Part shown: one piece after another, positions 9,245 to 17,499 of the stretch
Layout: every line of letters starts with the position of its first letter
Position numbering within the stretch: position 1 is the stretch's first letter
Assembly (NCBI RefSeq): GCF_030056705.1
Contig: NZ_JASHIC010000028.1
Span: forward strand, 52,811 to 116,810
DNA length: 64,000 nt
DNA from: Flectobacillus longus
Lineage (GTDB): Bacteria > Bacteroidota > Bacteroidia > Cytophagales > Spirosomataceae
Reading direction: 5' to 3'
Program-made: the position numbers and the translations under genes
Notes under the pieces: generated by a model
What the model saw: the letters and a program-made list of their open reading frames with translations, nothing else
Told to the model about the DNA's origin: nothing
The model's database searches: none

Positions 9245-10021
9245 ATGAAGAAAAACGTATTAATAGCCCTTTTTATTCTAGCTAGTATTACAAATGTCCT
9301 AGCTCAGAATCAATTATGGTCATCTAGCTTGTCGTCAGCCTCTCGTGAGTATTGGGGTGGGCGATTCAATAATATGTCAATTGGCTTTAAATTTTCGCCA
9401 GCAATTACTTTTGTTTCTTTCGAAGGTGTCAAAAACTTTAAAGGAATGTCGGATGGTGCTGCCAAAATAAATATGACAGTAGGACCTGTGGCTGATTTTT
9501 ATTTTTCGCAAAAATATGCTTTTAGTACGGGGTTGTGGTACACAGTAAAAGGCATTTCGTATGATATTTATAATAGCTTTTATGAAACTGATGTCTTTGT
9601 ACAAAAACCCTTGACTAAAGACGAGATTAGAGCAAACGCGGCAGAATTCAATCTTCAATATCTGCAAATACCTGTTTCACTTAAGATTTTTAGTGATCAA
9701 GTTACTCCAGGAATGCCTTTCTACATTCAGTTTGGAGGAACTTTGGATATAAATATTGCCGAAAAGCCTGTCAATTACGCCAAAAATGCTCTAGTGCAAT
9801 ATCGTGATAGAGTATCGCCTAATTCTGGAATTTTTGGCTTTGGTGAAGCCAACTTGTTATTGGGAGCTGGTTTTGAGAAAAAATTAGGTACTGGAACAGA
9901 TGCTTTTTTCTTTGGATTACAATATCAAAGAGGACTTTCTGAAATCAACAGAGGGAGTTCATTTGCGGATATGATTACCAAAACCAACCAATTAGTGATT
10001 GATTTTGGATTGAAATTTTAG
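9245..10021 (+). CDS. PorT-like outer-membrane beta-barrel protein
   Basis: An exported 258-residue protein. A signal peptide (MKKNVLIALFILASITNVLA, cleaved before QNQ) is followed by a series of amphipathic beta-strands ending in LVIDFGLKF, a typical barrel C-terminus. The strands NMSIGFKFSPAITFVSFEG and FYFSQKYAFSTGLWYTVKG match the outer-membrane beta-barrel domain family that includes PorT. I place the start at the ATG at 9245 because upstream sequence back to a TTG at 9134 precedes the signal peptide and looks non-coding. It is divergent from gldB across about 280 bp. Function could be T9SS assembly or simply an unassigned barrel. Confidence 0.8.
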   Translation: MKKNVLIALFILASITNVLAQNQLWSSSLSSASREYWGGRFNNMSIGFKFSPAITFVSFEGVKNFKGMSDGAAKINMTVGPVADFYFSQKYAFSTGLWYTVKGISYDIYNSFYETDVFVQKPLTKDEIRANAAEFNLQYLQIPVSLKIFSDQVTPGMPFYIQFGGTLDINIAEKPVNYAKNALVQYRDRVSPNSGIFGFGEANLLLGAGFEKKLGTGTDAFFFGLQYQRGLSEINRGSSFADMITKTNQLVIDFGLKF

Positions 10022-10262
10022 GAAAATTGTACTCATTAGGTTAAATAAATATGAGTCATCCCGAATTTTAGAATTAGGCTTATTCTCCAACTATACATCA
10101 AAAAAGGCAGTCAAAAATTATTTTTCGACTGCCTTTTTTGATATTAATAAGCTAGATCACTCATTGCTAGACGCAAAGTATTGCGTCTCTACTGTTAGAA
10201 TATAGATTTTTTTAATAATCACTCATTCAACATTCACTCAATTTGTGATGACTCATATCTAG
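10022..10262. repeat. Nested inverted-repeat element B at a convergent junction
   Basis: The centre is a terminator (10097-10142) with arms ATCAAAAAAGGCAGTC and GACTGCCTTTTTTGAT. Outside it lies the AGACGCAAAGTATTGCGTCT palindrome (10169-10188). The outer arms share ATATGAGTCATC: plus-oriented at about 10049-10060, inverted as GATGACTCATAT at about 10247-10258. Between them are ACTCATTCAACATTCACTCAATTTG words. The layout matches element A. The core stem GGCAGTCRAAAA differs from the GGCGGTCGAAA of elements A and C but is clearly related. Confidence 0.8.
10169..10188. repeat. AGACGCAA palindrome, copy 3
   Basis: AGACGCAAAGTATTGCGTCT, with 8-bp perfect arms. Its flanks TGCT and CTACTG match the flanks of the copies at 1422 and 41311. 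Confidence 0.85.
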
Positions 10263-11804
10263 TTAATTAACATTAGCTGTATTATTCTGATTAACTACTG
10301 CTAAAACACTATCTAAATATTCTCGTGAGTTGCATAATCGTGGTACTTTGTGTTGCCCGCCTAGTTTACCTTTACTACGCATCCATGAATAGAAGGTTTC
10401 TTTTTGGACTACATTGATTTTAGGAGGAGTCAGTACCATATCTTTATAGCGCTTCGCATCATAATCCGAATTGATAGAGCGCAACGTTTGGTCTAAAACC
10501 TGATTGAATACCTCTTGGTTATTAGGTTCTTGGTCAAACTCAATAATCCATTCGTGGCAACCACTTTTGCCACCGTCCATATACACTGGCCCAGCGGTAT
10601 AATCATTGATAATCGCTCCTGTAGCTTCACATGCTTTGGTGATAGCTATATCTGAATTTTCGACAATGATTTCTTCTCCAAAGGCATTGATAAATTGCTT
10701 GGTACGTCCCGAAATCTTGAAGCGATAAGGATATTTAGTTGTAAATCGAATCGTATCGCCGATTTTATAGCGCCATAACCCTGCATTCGTAGAAATGATA
10801 ATGGCGTAATTTTTTCCTATTTCTACTTCCTCCAACGAAACAGCTTTGGGGTATTCTTTTTCGATTTCTTCCATTGGAATAAATTCATAAAAAATACCAT
10901 AATCAAGCATCAACATCATTTCGTCTTTGCGTGAAATATCATCTTGTACGCCAAAGAATCCTTCAGAAGCATTATAAATCTCTAAATAATTAACACTTTC
11001 AGAAGGGAAAACTTTATTTCGGAACATATCCCGATAAGGATGAAAAGCGACTGCTCCATGAATGAAAAATTCAAAGTTGGGCCACACTTCTAGAATATTG
11101 TCTTTACCTGTAATTTCTAAAATTTTGTCAATTAATACCAATGTCCATGTAGGAACTCCCAATATACTTGTGACATTTTCTTGAGAGGTGACTTCCGCCA
11201 TTTTTTGGATTTTCTCCTCCCAAACATCCATCAAAGCTACATCCAAAGAAGGTGTACGAATAATCTGAGCCCAAATAGGCAAGTTTTTCATCACTACCGC
11301 CGATACGTCGCCCATGACACTACGTGAATTCAATTGATTGGACGATAAACTTCCACCAATGGACAAACCTTTGCCACTAAAAACTTCGGTATCTGGTTTG
11401 TTTTCTACCAAAAGCGTCATCATATCTTTGCCACCCATAAAATGGCAATCATCGAGACATTCTTTCGATACAGGAATAAACTTACTACGGGCATTGGTAG
11501 TACCAGAAGATTTGGCAAAATGCTGGATATTCGAAGGCCAAAGAACATTCTGTTCTCCTTTCATGATTCGTTCAATAAAAGGAAACAAATCTTCATAAGA
11601 AGAAATAGGAACACGTTGCTGAAAGTCCCGAATAGAAGAAATACTACGGAAATCGTATTTTTTACCCCACTCTGTATTCTTAGCAGTTTGGATTAATTGC
11701 CAAAACATCGTCTCTTGCGTATCCATCGGCCTATCCATAAAAGCCTGAATACGAGGAAGACGCTTTTTCATGAGCCAAACTAGCGTTTCATTTAGAAAAT
11801 CCAT
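10263..11804 (-). CDS. GH3 auxin-responsive-promoter family protein (acyl-acid amido synthetase fold)
   Basis: A 513-residue cytoplasmic protein of the GH3 family, ANL-type adenylating enzymes that in plants conjugate amino acids to hormones. Visible motifs are the P-loop-like SSGTTNARSKFIPVS (about 95-109), YNASEGFFG (about 278) and the hinge region YRFKISGRTKQFINAFGEE (about 365-383). Homologues are common in Cytophagales, but their substrates are not known to me. Length is near the usual 500-600. The start is an ATG. The gene reads toward the PorT-like gene, and the glycogen synthase gene lies upstream on the same strand across a 418-bp gap with repeats. Confidence 0.88.
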   Translation of the reverse strand: MDFLNETLVWLMKKRLPRIQAFMDRPMDTQETMFWQLIQTAKNTEWGKKYDFRSISSIRDFQQRVPISSYEDLFPFIERIMKGEQNVLWPSNIQHFAKSSGTTNARSKFIPVSKECLDDCHFMGGKDMMTLLVENKPDTEVFSGKGLSIGGSLSSNQLNSRSVMGDVSAVVMKNLPIWAQIIRTPSLDVALMDVWEEKIQKMAEVTSQENVTSILGVPTWTLVLIDKILEITGKDNILEVWPNFEFFIHGAVAFHPYRDMFRNKVFPSESVNYLEIYNASEGFFGVQDDISRKDEMMLMLDYGIFYEFIPMEEIEKEYPKAVSLEEVEIGKNYAIIISTNAGLWRYKIGDTIRFTTKYPYRFKISGRTKQFINAFGEEIIVENSDIAITKACEATGAIINDYTAGPVYMDGGKSGCHEWIIEFDQEPNNQEVFNQVLDQTLRSINSDYDAKRYKDMVLTPPKINVVQKETFYSWMRSKGKLGGQHKVPRLCNSREYLDSVLAVVNQNNTANVN

Positions 11805-12222
11805 TCGCTAACTAATCTTATAAGTGTTCTAAACAAACTTAACAGAATAAATTGATTGTGTCAATATCAGGAAACTAACTCGTAGGTATTTCTGCACAAA
11901 TGCAGATTTATTTTTTATTCAGAAAACAATTCAAAGGAAGTGTGCAAAATGTCGTTTGAAGACTGAATGAGGTGGTAAATGTCAGAGTTAGAGGTTGATA
12001 AGGATAAATGCACCAAAGACAAGCAAGATAAGTATTAGTGCAAAAATAAGATTTAAGTGATGCGCTTTAGGCACTAGGCAACAGGTTTTTATAATTGTAT
12101 AAACACACCTTTGTTTTTTAGCTTATAGCGAAATAAGGCTGTGGTTATTTAAAAACTATTTGCCTGATGCCTTTTGCCTAGTAACTTAAATCTTATTCTT
12201 TTATTTTGACATAAAAATCGTT
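11805..12222. other. Intergenic region between glycogen synthase and GH3 genes
   Basis: No gene was found. The part nearest GH3 (about 11805-12000) is AT-rich and should hold its promoter. The part nearest the glycogen synthase gene holds the long inverted repeat at 12047-12195. Confidence 0.6.
12047..12195. repeat. Long inverted repeat element N (GGCACTAGGCAAC words)
   Basis: The left arm (12047-12085) begins TAAGATTTAAGT and continues TTTAGGCACTAGGCAACAGG. The right arm (12161-12195) reads TGCCTGATGCCTTTTGCCT and ends ACTTAAATCTTA, the exact complement of the left outer end. The 75-bp loop is not obviously structured. It lies just after the stop of the glycogen synthase gene and shares words with the repeats at 18961 and 21412. 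Confidence 0.8.
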
Positions 12223-14046
12223 TTATTTTCTTCTTTTCAACGCCAAGTCATGAGACGTGTCATAGTACGTTCTTAGATTCGACCAGTCAAAGGTATCCGA
12301 AATGCTTTCGACACGGTTACGCTGGGTGATTCGTTCACGTAAACTTTGTTTGACAAACTTCAATAACATTTCCGACAACTGTTCAGCGGCTTTATAGAAG
12401 TCTTGTGTTTTACGATTTACAACCATAACTCCCCAATGTTCGTAGTCACGCATGATTTGCATCATATAATCTCCAAAACCTGACAAGTCAGACGTGATAG
12501 TCGGTACACCGCGAGCTATACATTCGAGCGGAGTATAACCCCATGGCTCATAATAACTTGGGAAAACGCCTAGATTACAGCCACGTACAAACTGCCCGTA
12601 ATCAAGACCAAATAGTGGATTAGTCGAAACAATAAAGTCTGGGTGGTAAACAATTTTCACCTTATCCTCAGGATTGTTCATCAAGTTAGATTTTTGAACA
12701 AAATCTGTAATACCGTCATTTTGCTTTAGCAAGTGCGTTACGACTTTTGGACGTTTGTTGTTTTTCCAAGTCTGAATCGTCCTTCTCAAGCGCAAACGCC
12801 AATACTCATCCACAAAGTTGTTCAAGTCTGGCATTTGTAAATCGCTCGACGATGCAGATGCTTTGAAAAGCTGCTCGCCCACTTGTTTTTCGATAGAATT
12901 ACAAGTTTCGCGGATTTCGTCCATTACCGCACGTGAATGCAATACTTCTGGGTCTATAGAGTGATAAGGTTGTTTGGTAATAAAGAACATTACGACCGTC
13001 TTATCAATCTTAGCTTGCTTCATTTTCCAGTTTAAGCGAGCCAACGCTTCAAGGGTCAAATCATAACCTTTGTTGCTATACTCATAACGCCCTGAGGTAA
13101 AGAAGTATAAAGTTTTCTCAAGATTGAATGGTTGACTTTGGAAGAAGTGCCCCATCACAAACTCATTGATACGGTCTTTGTATTTGGTATGTAAGTTTTG
13201 ATGCTCGTGCATAGCCGAGAATCTTGTGATATTCAAACCATTAGGTAAAATCAAGTCAGGGACTTTTCCTAATAAAAACTCACATTCTTTGGCAGTGACA
13301 TCACTCACCGTGGTGGTAACATGTGCCTGTAATGCTGCCAAACGTTCTAACGTGGCTTGAGCTTCAATACCATAATGACGAGCCTCTTTGAGCCAGTCGA
13401 AAGTATCTATTTTATCGTAAAAATTTGGTACGTTTCCAGCCAGATAACGACCCAACATGGTAGCATGAGTAGTGAAAACTGTTGCTACTTTAATTTGGTC
13501 TTTGCGCAAATCAGGGATAGCCGAAGCTGCCATCCATTCGTGGAAATGCGCTACAATGTCAATCTTATTTTGTTGTTCTTTGGCTAATTCGGTCAAAAAT
13601 ACACGAACCATTTCACCAAAAGCAATTACATGACTTACCAATTCCTCAGTATTCAACGTAGATACCTGATGACGCTCCCACAAGCCTGCCTTGAGGGCAT
13701 TGATATTGTTGTAGATTGACCAAAAATCAAATAAGACAATGCGAGGCTTTCCAGTTACGAGCCAGTAACCATAATGCACGCCATAGCCCATTGAGCGCAT
13801 CTTCTGAACAGTTTTACCTAAAACTGAATCATCTAAATCATGAATAGGTTCAAATTCGGCAGATGCTGTTTGTGGGAAGTACGGTCCTAGCAAGAAGTAG
13901 TCATCGCCCCATTTTTCCACCATTGAAGGGACCTTTGTACGAATTACAGTATAAATACCACCTACTTGGTTGCAGGTTTCCCAGGCAATTTCTATTAATA
14001 TCTTTTGTTTTTGGGTAGCAGATTGTAAAGGATTTTGTATTTCCAT
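12223..14046 (-). CDS. Glycogen synthase, eukaryotic-type (GT3 family)
   Basis: A 607-residue glycosyltransferase that extends glycogen from a UDP- or ADP-glucose donor. It belongs to family GT3, the yeast/animal Gsy/GYS type, rather than the usual bacterial GlgA (GT5). Evidence is the N-terminal IEIAWETCNQVGGIYTV (about 18-34), the FHEWMAAS segment, and the C-terminal domain YYEPWGYTPLECIARGVP with the two Glu residues (about 500 and 508) expected at the GT-B active site. The C-terminal arginine-rich phospho-regulatory tail of the eukaryotic enzymes is absent. The start is an ATG. GT3 enzymes are known from Bacteroidota. It lies upstream of GH3 on the same strand, separated by a hairpin repeat. 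Confidence 0.92.
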   Translation of the reverse strand: MEIQNPLQSATQKQKILIEIAWETCNQVGGIYTVIRTKVPSMVEKWGDDYFLLGPYFPQTASAEFEPIHDLDDSVLGKTVQKMRSMGYGVHYGYWLVTGKPRIVLFDFWSIYNNINALKAGLWERHQVSTLNTEELVSHVIAFGEMVRVFLTELAKEQQNKIDIVAHFHEWMAASAIPDLRKDQIKVATVFTTHATMLGRYLAGNVPNFYDKIDTFDWLKEARHYGIEAQATLERLAALQAHVTTTVSDVTAKECEFLLGKVPDLILPNGLNITRFSAMHEHQNLHTKYKDRINEFVMGHFFQSQPFNLEKTLYFFTSGRYEYSNKGYDLTLEALARLNWKMKQAKIDKTVVMFFITKQPYHSIDPEVLHSRAVMDEIRETCNSIEKQVGEQLFKASASSSDLQMPDLNNFVDEYWRLRLRRTIQTWKNNKRPKVVTHLLKQNDGITDFVQKSNLMNNPEDKVKIVYHPDFIVSTNPLFGLDYGQFVRGCNLGVFPSYYEPWGYTPLECIARGVPTITSDLSGFGDYMMQIMRDYEHWGVMVVNRKTQDFYKAAEQLSEMLLKFVKQSLRERITQRNRVESISDTFDWSNLRTYYDTSHDLALKRRK

Positions 14047-14591
14047 CGGCTCTTAGTTATAAGGTTTGGCTGCTTGTACCAAGCTATTAGGTTGCTAATA
14101 TATAAGTATATTCAATGAATAGGAAACTTAATGCCATATTTCTATTTTGGCTCAAAATGGGCAATTTGAGGCATTTCTTAATAAAATCTAATTATCAAAA
14201 AATATAGATAAAAGCCCTCAAATCCGCTAAATACAAAAGCCTTATCGAAGTACTTTTGTTATAATTAATTAATAGTCAGATTGTTATGTTTTATATATGT
14301 CTTGAGGTAAATATAATGACTTTAATATATACTATTTTTACCATTTTATAAGTACGCCTATTTAGTTGTGTAGAATAAGGTATGTACAATTATTTCTTTG
14401 AATAGTTCTTTAAGTCGTAGGCGGAAAATCTTTTCCCGAATAATAAGTTATTATTTTTTGGCTCATAAAAAATCCCTTCAAACTACAAATGAAAGCTTGA
14501 AGGGATTTGTTGCATCTACAGGAATTAAAGAATAGAATTAATAAAATATCGTCAACGCTATTTTATGTCTTTAAACGCTGTGTTATTCTTT
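14047..14591. other. Intergenic region with terminator
   Basis: No gene was recognised in this 545-bp AT-rich gap. It contains the terminator of the glycosylasparaginase gene (14466-14508) and must contain the glycogen synthase promoter, for which I could not fix a box. Confidence 0.6.
14466..14508 (-). terminator. Rho-independent terminator after the glycosylasparaginase gene
   Basis: The arms AAATCCCTTCAA and TTGAAGGGATTT (about 14470-14508) form a strong stem. The minus strand continues into a T-run, matching the direction of the glycosylasparaginase gene. Confidence 0.8.
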
Positions 14592-15551
14592 TTACTTCAT
14601 GTAATAATCTGAATCGTAAACTTTGGTGACACCTTCTTTGGTAAGCGTATAGCTAAAACCTTTTTGAATTGAATATGCACCATATTCGCCTTTTTTATTA
14701 ACAGCCAAATAACCAATCTGGAATTCTTTGTAGTTATATCTTTTAACAATACGCATAATCGCAGCTTCACAAGCTTGTTGTGGTGTATGTCCATTGCGCA
14801 TCAGCTCTACAATAAGAAATGAACCTAGGGTTTTCAATACAAACTCTCCTAAGCCTGTGGCACAAGCACCACCTACTTCATCGTCGCAAAATACTGCGGC
14901 ACCAATTACCGGAGAGTCACCCACACGGCCGTGCATTTTGTAAGCCATACCGCTAGTGGTACAAGCTCCAGATACTTCGCCTTTTTTGCCTAATGCCAAA
15001 AGTCCAATGGTATCGTGGCGTTCGATATTAATTTTTGGCTCGTATTTAGATTCTTTTTTCCATTTCAACCAAGCCTTTTTAGAACTTTCGGTTAGTAAGT
15101 TTTGCTTTTTGAAACCCTGCGAAAGAGCAAATTGCAAGGCTCCTTCACCCGATAACATTACGTGTGGAGTTTTTTCCATCACAGCACGTGCTACCGAGAT
15201 AGGGTGCATAATGCCCTCAAGAAAAGTTACCGAGCCAGCATTACCCTTTTCGTCCATAATACAGGCGTCTAGCGTAACGTGTCCATCACGGTCGGGCAAA
15301 CCGCCATAACCTACCGTAATTTCATTGGGATCCGCTTCAGGAACCCATGCGCCAGCCTCTACAGCATCGAGTGCACGACCTGTTTTTTGAACCATCGCCC
15401 AAGCTGCTTCATTAGCTTTGACGTTGTTCCAAGTAGAAATAATAATCGGAAACTCAGCAGGAGCTGAATTTTGAGCTTGAGTTTGATGAGCTGCTAAGGT
15501 AGAAAGTCCAGCCAAAGCAGAGGTTTGTTGAATAAAGGTACGACGTTTCAT
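14592..15551 (-). CDS. N4-(beta-N-acetylglucosaminyl)-L-asparaginase (Ntn hydrolase), exported
   Basis: A glycosylasparaginase-family hydrolase that splits the Asn-GlcNAc link of glycoprotein remnants. The N-terminus MKRRTFIQQTSALAG with a following hydrophobic stretch and AHQTQAQ is a twin-arginine-type export signal, so the enzyme probably folds in the cytoplasm and acts in the periplasm. The nucleophile is the Thr of HDTIG (about 181), where the precursor would self-cleave into alpha and beta chains. The beta chain holds GACTTSGMAYKMHGRVGDSP and GATGLGE-like GACATGLGE substrate-binding segments. At 319 residues it is typical. It may work on host or environmental glycoproteins. The downstream gap holds its terminator; CutC lies upstream, 93 bp away. 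Confidence 0.9.
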   Translation of the reverse strand: MKRRTFIQQTSALAGLSTLAAHQTQAQNSAPAEFPIIISTWNNVKANEAAWAMVQKTGRALDAVEAGAWVPEADPNEITVGYGGLPDRDGHVTLDACIMDEKGNAGSVTFLEGIMHPISVARAVMEKTPHVMLSGEGALQFALSQGFKKQNLLTESSKKAWLKWKKESKYEPKINIERHDTIGLLALGKKGEVSGACTTSGMAYKMHGRVGDSPVIGAAVFCDDEVGGACATGLGEFVLKTLGSFLIVELMRNGHTPQQACEAAIMRIVKRYNYKEFQIGYLAVNKKGEYGAYSIQKGFSYTLTKEGVTKVYDSDYYMK

Positions 15552-15644
15552 ATCTGAAAAATTGGATGTTTGGGGTACGGTGGAGGTATGTTCAGTTATT
15601 CAAATAAGTTGTTACTCAATCTATAAAAATAGAATTCAAAAATG

Positions 15645-16382
15645 CTAAGCAGATTTGAATAGTGCTACCACAGCACGAATTTTTTCGACATTTGAATACA
15701 TCACACCATATTCGGGTACTTCCGAAAGACCGCCCATAACAATATCTTCTTTTCTATACTCCATTTCGGAATCTCTGGTTGATTTGCCCGTAAAATGTAA
15801 TGCATTGGGTTTTAATTCTGCTAATTTCAAAGCATTACGAACATTTACCCCACTTCCAATCATCACCTCAATACGTTCATTGGCTTGCTCAATTAACGCT
15901 TTAAGATTATCAGCCCCTTCTTCTGCTAGATTTTTTTGTCCTGAAGTTAGGATACGTTTACAACCTGCTTCAATAATATCTTCGAGTGCTTGAAGATAAT
16001 CAGGAGTCATGTCGATGGCACGGTGAAAAGTAACTGGCAGAGGATGAGCTATTTCGACGAATGCCTTTGTCTGTTCAACATTGACACGACCATTTTTTTC
16101 TAAAATACCTAAAACAAAACCATCTGCTCCGAGTTGTTTGGCAGAGAGCATATCTTGTTTCATTTGCTCAATTTCCAATGCTGAGTAGCAAAAATCGCTA
16201 CCACGTGGACGAATCATGACATGCACCTCGATAGAAGTATGTTGTTTGGCTAGTTGAATAAGGCCTGCTGATGGAGTTGTGCCACCTTCGTAAGGCGAAG
16301 CACACAGTTCGATACGATTGGCGCCTCCTTGCTCGGCAGCGATACATGATTCGAGCGAGTAAGCGCAAATTTCAATTTTCAT
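15645..16382 (-). CDS. cutC: CutC-family protein
   Basis: A 245-residue TIM-barrel protein of the CutC family, once linked to copper tolerance; the real biochemical role remains unsettled. Characteristic sequences are IEICAYSLESCIAAEQGGA with NRIELCASPYEGGTTPS at the N-terminus, MIRPRGSDFCYS (about 57-68), LGADGFVLG, VTFHRAIDM and the C-terminal phosphate-binding-like GSGVNV. The usual length is about 245-250. The start is an ATG. It probably shares a transcript with the glycosylasparaginase gene 93 bp downstream. The long gap upstream should hold the promoter for both. Confidence 0.92.
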   Translation of the reverse strand: MKIEICAYSLESCIAAEQGGANRIELCASPYEGGTTPSAGLIQLAKQHTSIEVHVMIRPRGSDFCYSALEIEQMKQDMLSAKQLGADGFVLGILEKNGRVNVEQTKAFVEIAHPLPVTFHRAIDMTPDYLQALEDIIEAGCKRILTSGQKNLAEEGADNLKALIEQANERIEVMIGSGVNVRNALKLAELKPNALHFTGKSTRDSEMEYRKEDIVMGGLSEVPEYGVMYSNVEKIRAVVALFKSA

Positions 16383-17181
16383 AAAATATTACCAGAAAAA
16401 AGGGATTTTTAAAATATATGTAAAGGTATCATTTCAAGTGACTTTTGATGAATCATTTAATAAAAAAATTTAATAAGTACTTAACAAGATTTTATTTAAC
16501 GGTAAAAAAATACCAAAGTTTCATGTTTGAATAGCTTAGATACGGTAACCTAGGGTAAACATAATGCTGTAGCTTGAGCCGTAGGAGAGAATAATAAGAA
16601 TAGTGCGTAGTAAAGGAGTTTTTTTAGACTGAAATGTTTCATAGAGTGTGAAGAATTAATGTGGTGTAAAATATGCTGCAAATATAGTCGTGATAGAATA
16701 TTCTTCAAGACAATATCCAGAATCTTATTTAAGTAAAATCGTTGGGAGAAGATTTTGTTAGGATATAGGTATCTATAGATTCATAATCAATTAGTTATGT
16801 GTCTCTTTCGTAAAAACCCAAAAATTAAAGGCACTTTTCAGAAAAAAACAGGGTTTTGAATATACTTTTTTATAGAAAAATTAGTTAATTACGCATGAGA
16901 AAATCAAAATAGAGATAGTATTTGGGCTTTTTTTGTAGAAATAGAGAAAAAAGGTAGGCAAATAACCCCATATTTATCATTTTGAAAATTTATTTGAATT
17001 ATCTAAATAATTACAAACCAGTAATGTTGGTAATTTCAAAAAACTTGTACTTTTGCAGTCCTATTAAATCAATCAAAAAAATAGGGGTAAAATAAGCATT
17101 TATAAAAGACATAATTAATTTATAGTCAGTTGTTTGCTCTATTACCTTCGTTTAATCAGTAACCAAATTTAGAGAAAGAAT
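16383..17181. other. Long intergenic region, no gene seen
   Basis: This divergent gap of about 800 bp has no open frame that looks coding, no tRNA-like structure and no word repeats. A good Bacteroidota-type promoter for the DUF2795 gene lies at 17027-17055. The remainder is AT-rich and unexplained; an unseen small RNA is possible but unsupported. Confidence 0.5.
17027..17055 (+). promoter_or_regulatory. TAnnTTTG-type promoter for the DUF2795 gene
   Basis: TACTTTTG (17048-17055) matches the Bacteroidota -7 consensus TAnnTTTG. TTG at 17027-17029 sits 18 nt upstream as a candidate -33 element. This predicts a leader of roughly 120 nt before the ATG at 17182. Confidence 0.6.
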
Positions 17182-17403
17182 ATGTATTGGACACTAGAAC
17201 TTGCATCATACCTAGAAGATGCTCCTTGGCCAGCAACAAAAGATGAATTAATTGACTATGCGATCCGTACAGGTTCGCCGTTAGAAGTAGTCGAAAACCT
17301 ACAAGAATTGGAAGATGATGGTCAACCTTACGAGAGTATCGAAGAAATCTGGCCAGATTATCCTACAAAAGACGACTTCTTCTTTAATGAAGACGAATAT
17401 TAA
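17182..17403 (+). CDS. Small DUF2795-like acidic protein
   Basis: A 73-residue acidic cytoplasmic protein. The body (MYWTLELASYLEDAPWPATK, then DELIDYAIRTGSPLEVVENL) resembles DUF2795, a helix-turn-helix-like fold named without known function, and the tail is rich in Asp, Glu and Phe. Proteins of this form are widely conserved in Bacteroidota as single genes, which points to a housekeeping role, but I cannot name it. It has its own promoter (17027-17055) and a terminator directly after (17416-17442), so it is transcribed alone. Confidence 0.8.
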   Translation: MYWTLELASYLEDAPWPATKDELIDYAIRTGSPLEVVENLQELEDDGQPYESIEEIWPDYPTKDDFFFNEDEY

Positions 17404-17415
17404 TTAATCCCCATA

Positions 17416-17442
17416 AAATGCCACCCCCAAGGTGGCATTTTT
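17416..17442 (+). terminator. Terminator after the DUF2795 gene
   Basis: The stem AAATGCCACC/GGTGGCATTT closes on a CCCAA-type loop, followed by a short T-run. Confidence 0.8.
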
Positions 17443-17499
17443 GGTTGATATACATTGGCAATCAACACTGCTACCCGATTGCCGTAAGCTTTCAAAACT

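Noticed and set aside
16383..17181. Hidden small gene or structured RNA in the 800-bp gap
   Set aside because: No coding frame, tRNA-like or riboswitch-like structure was recognised by eye; a covariance-model search would be needed.
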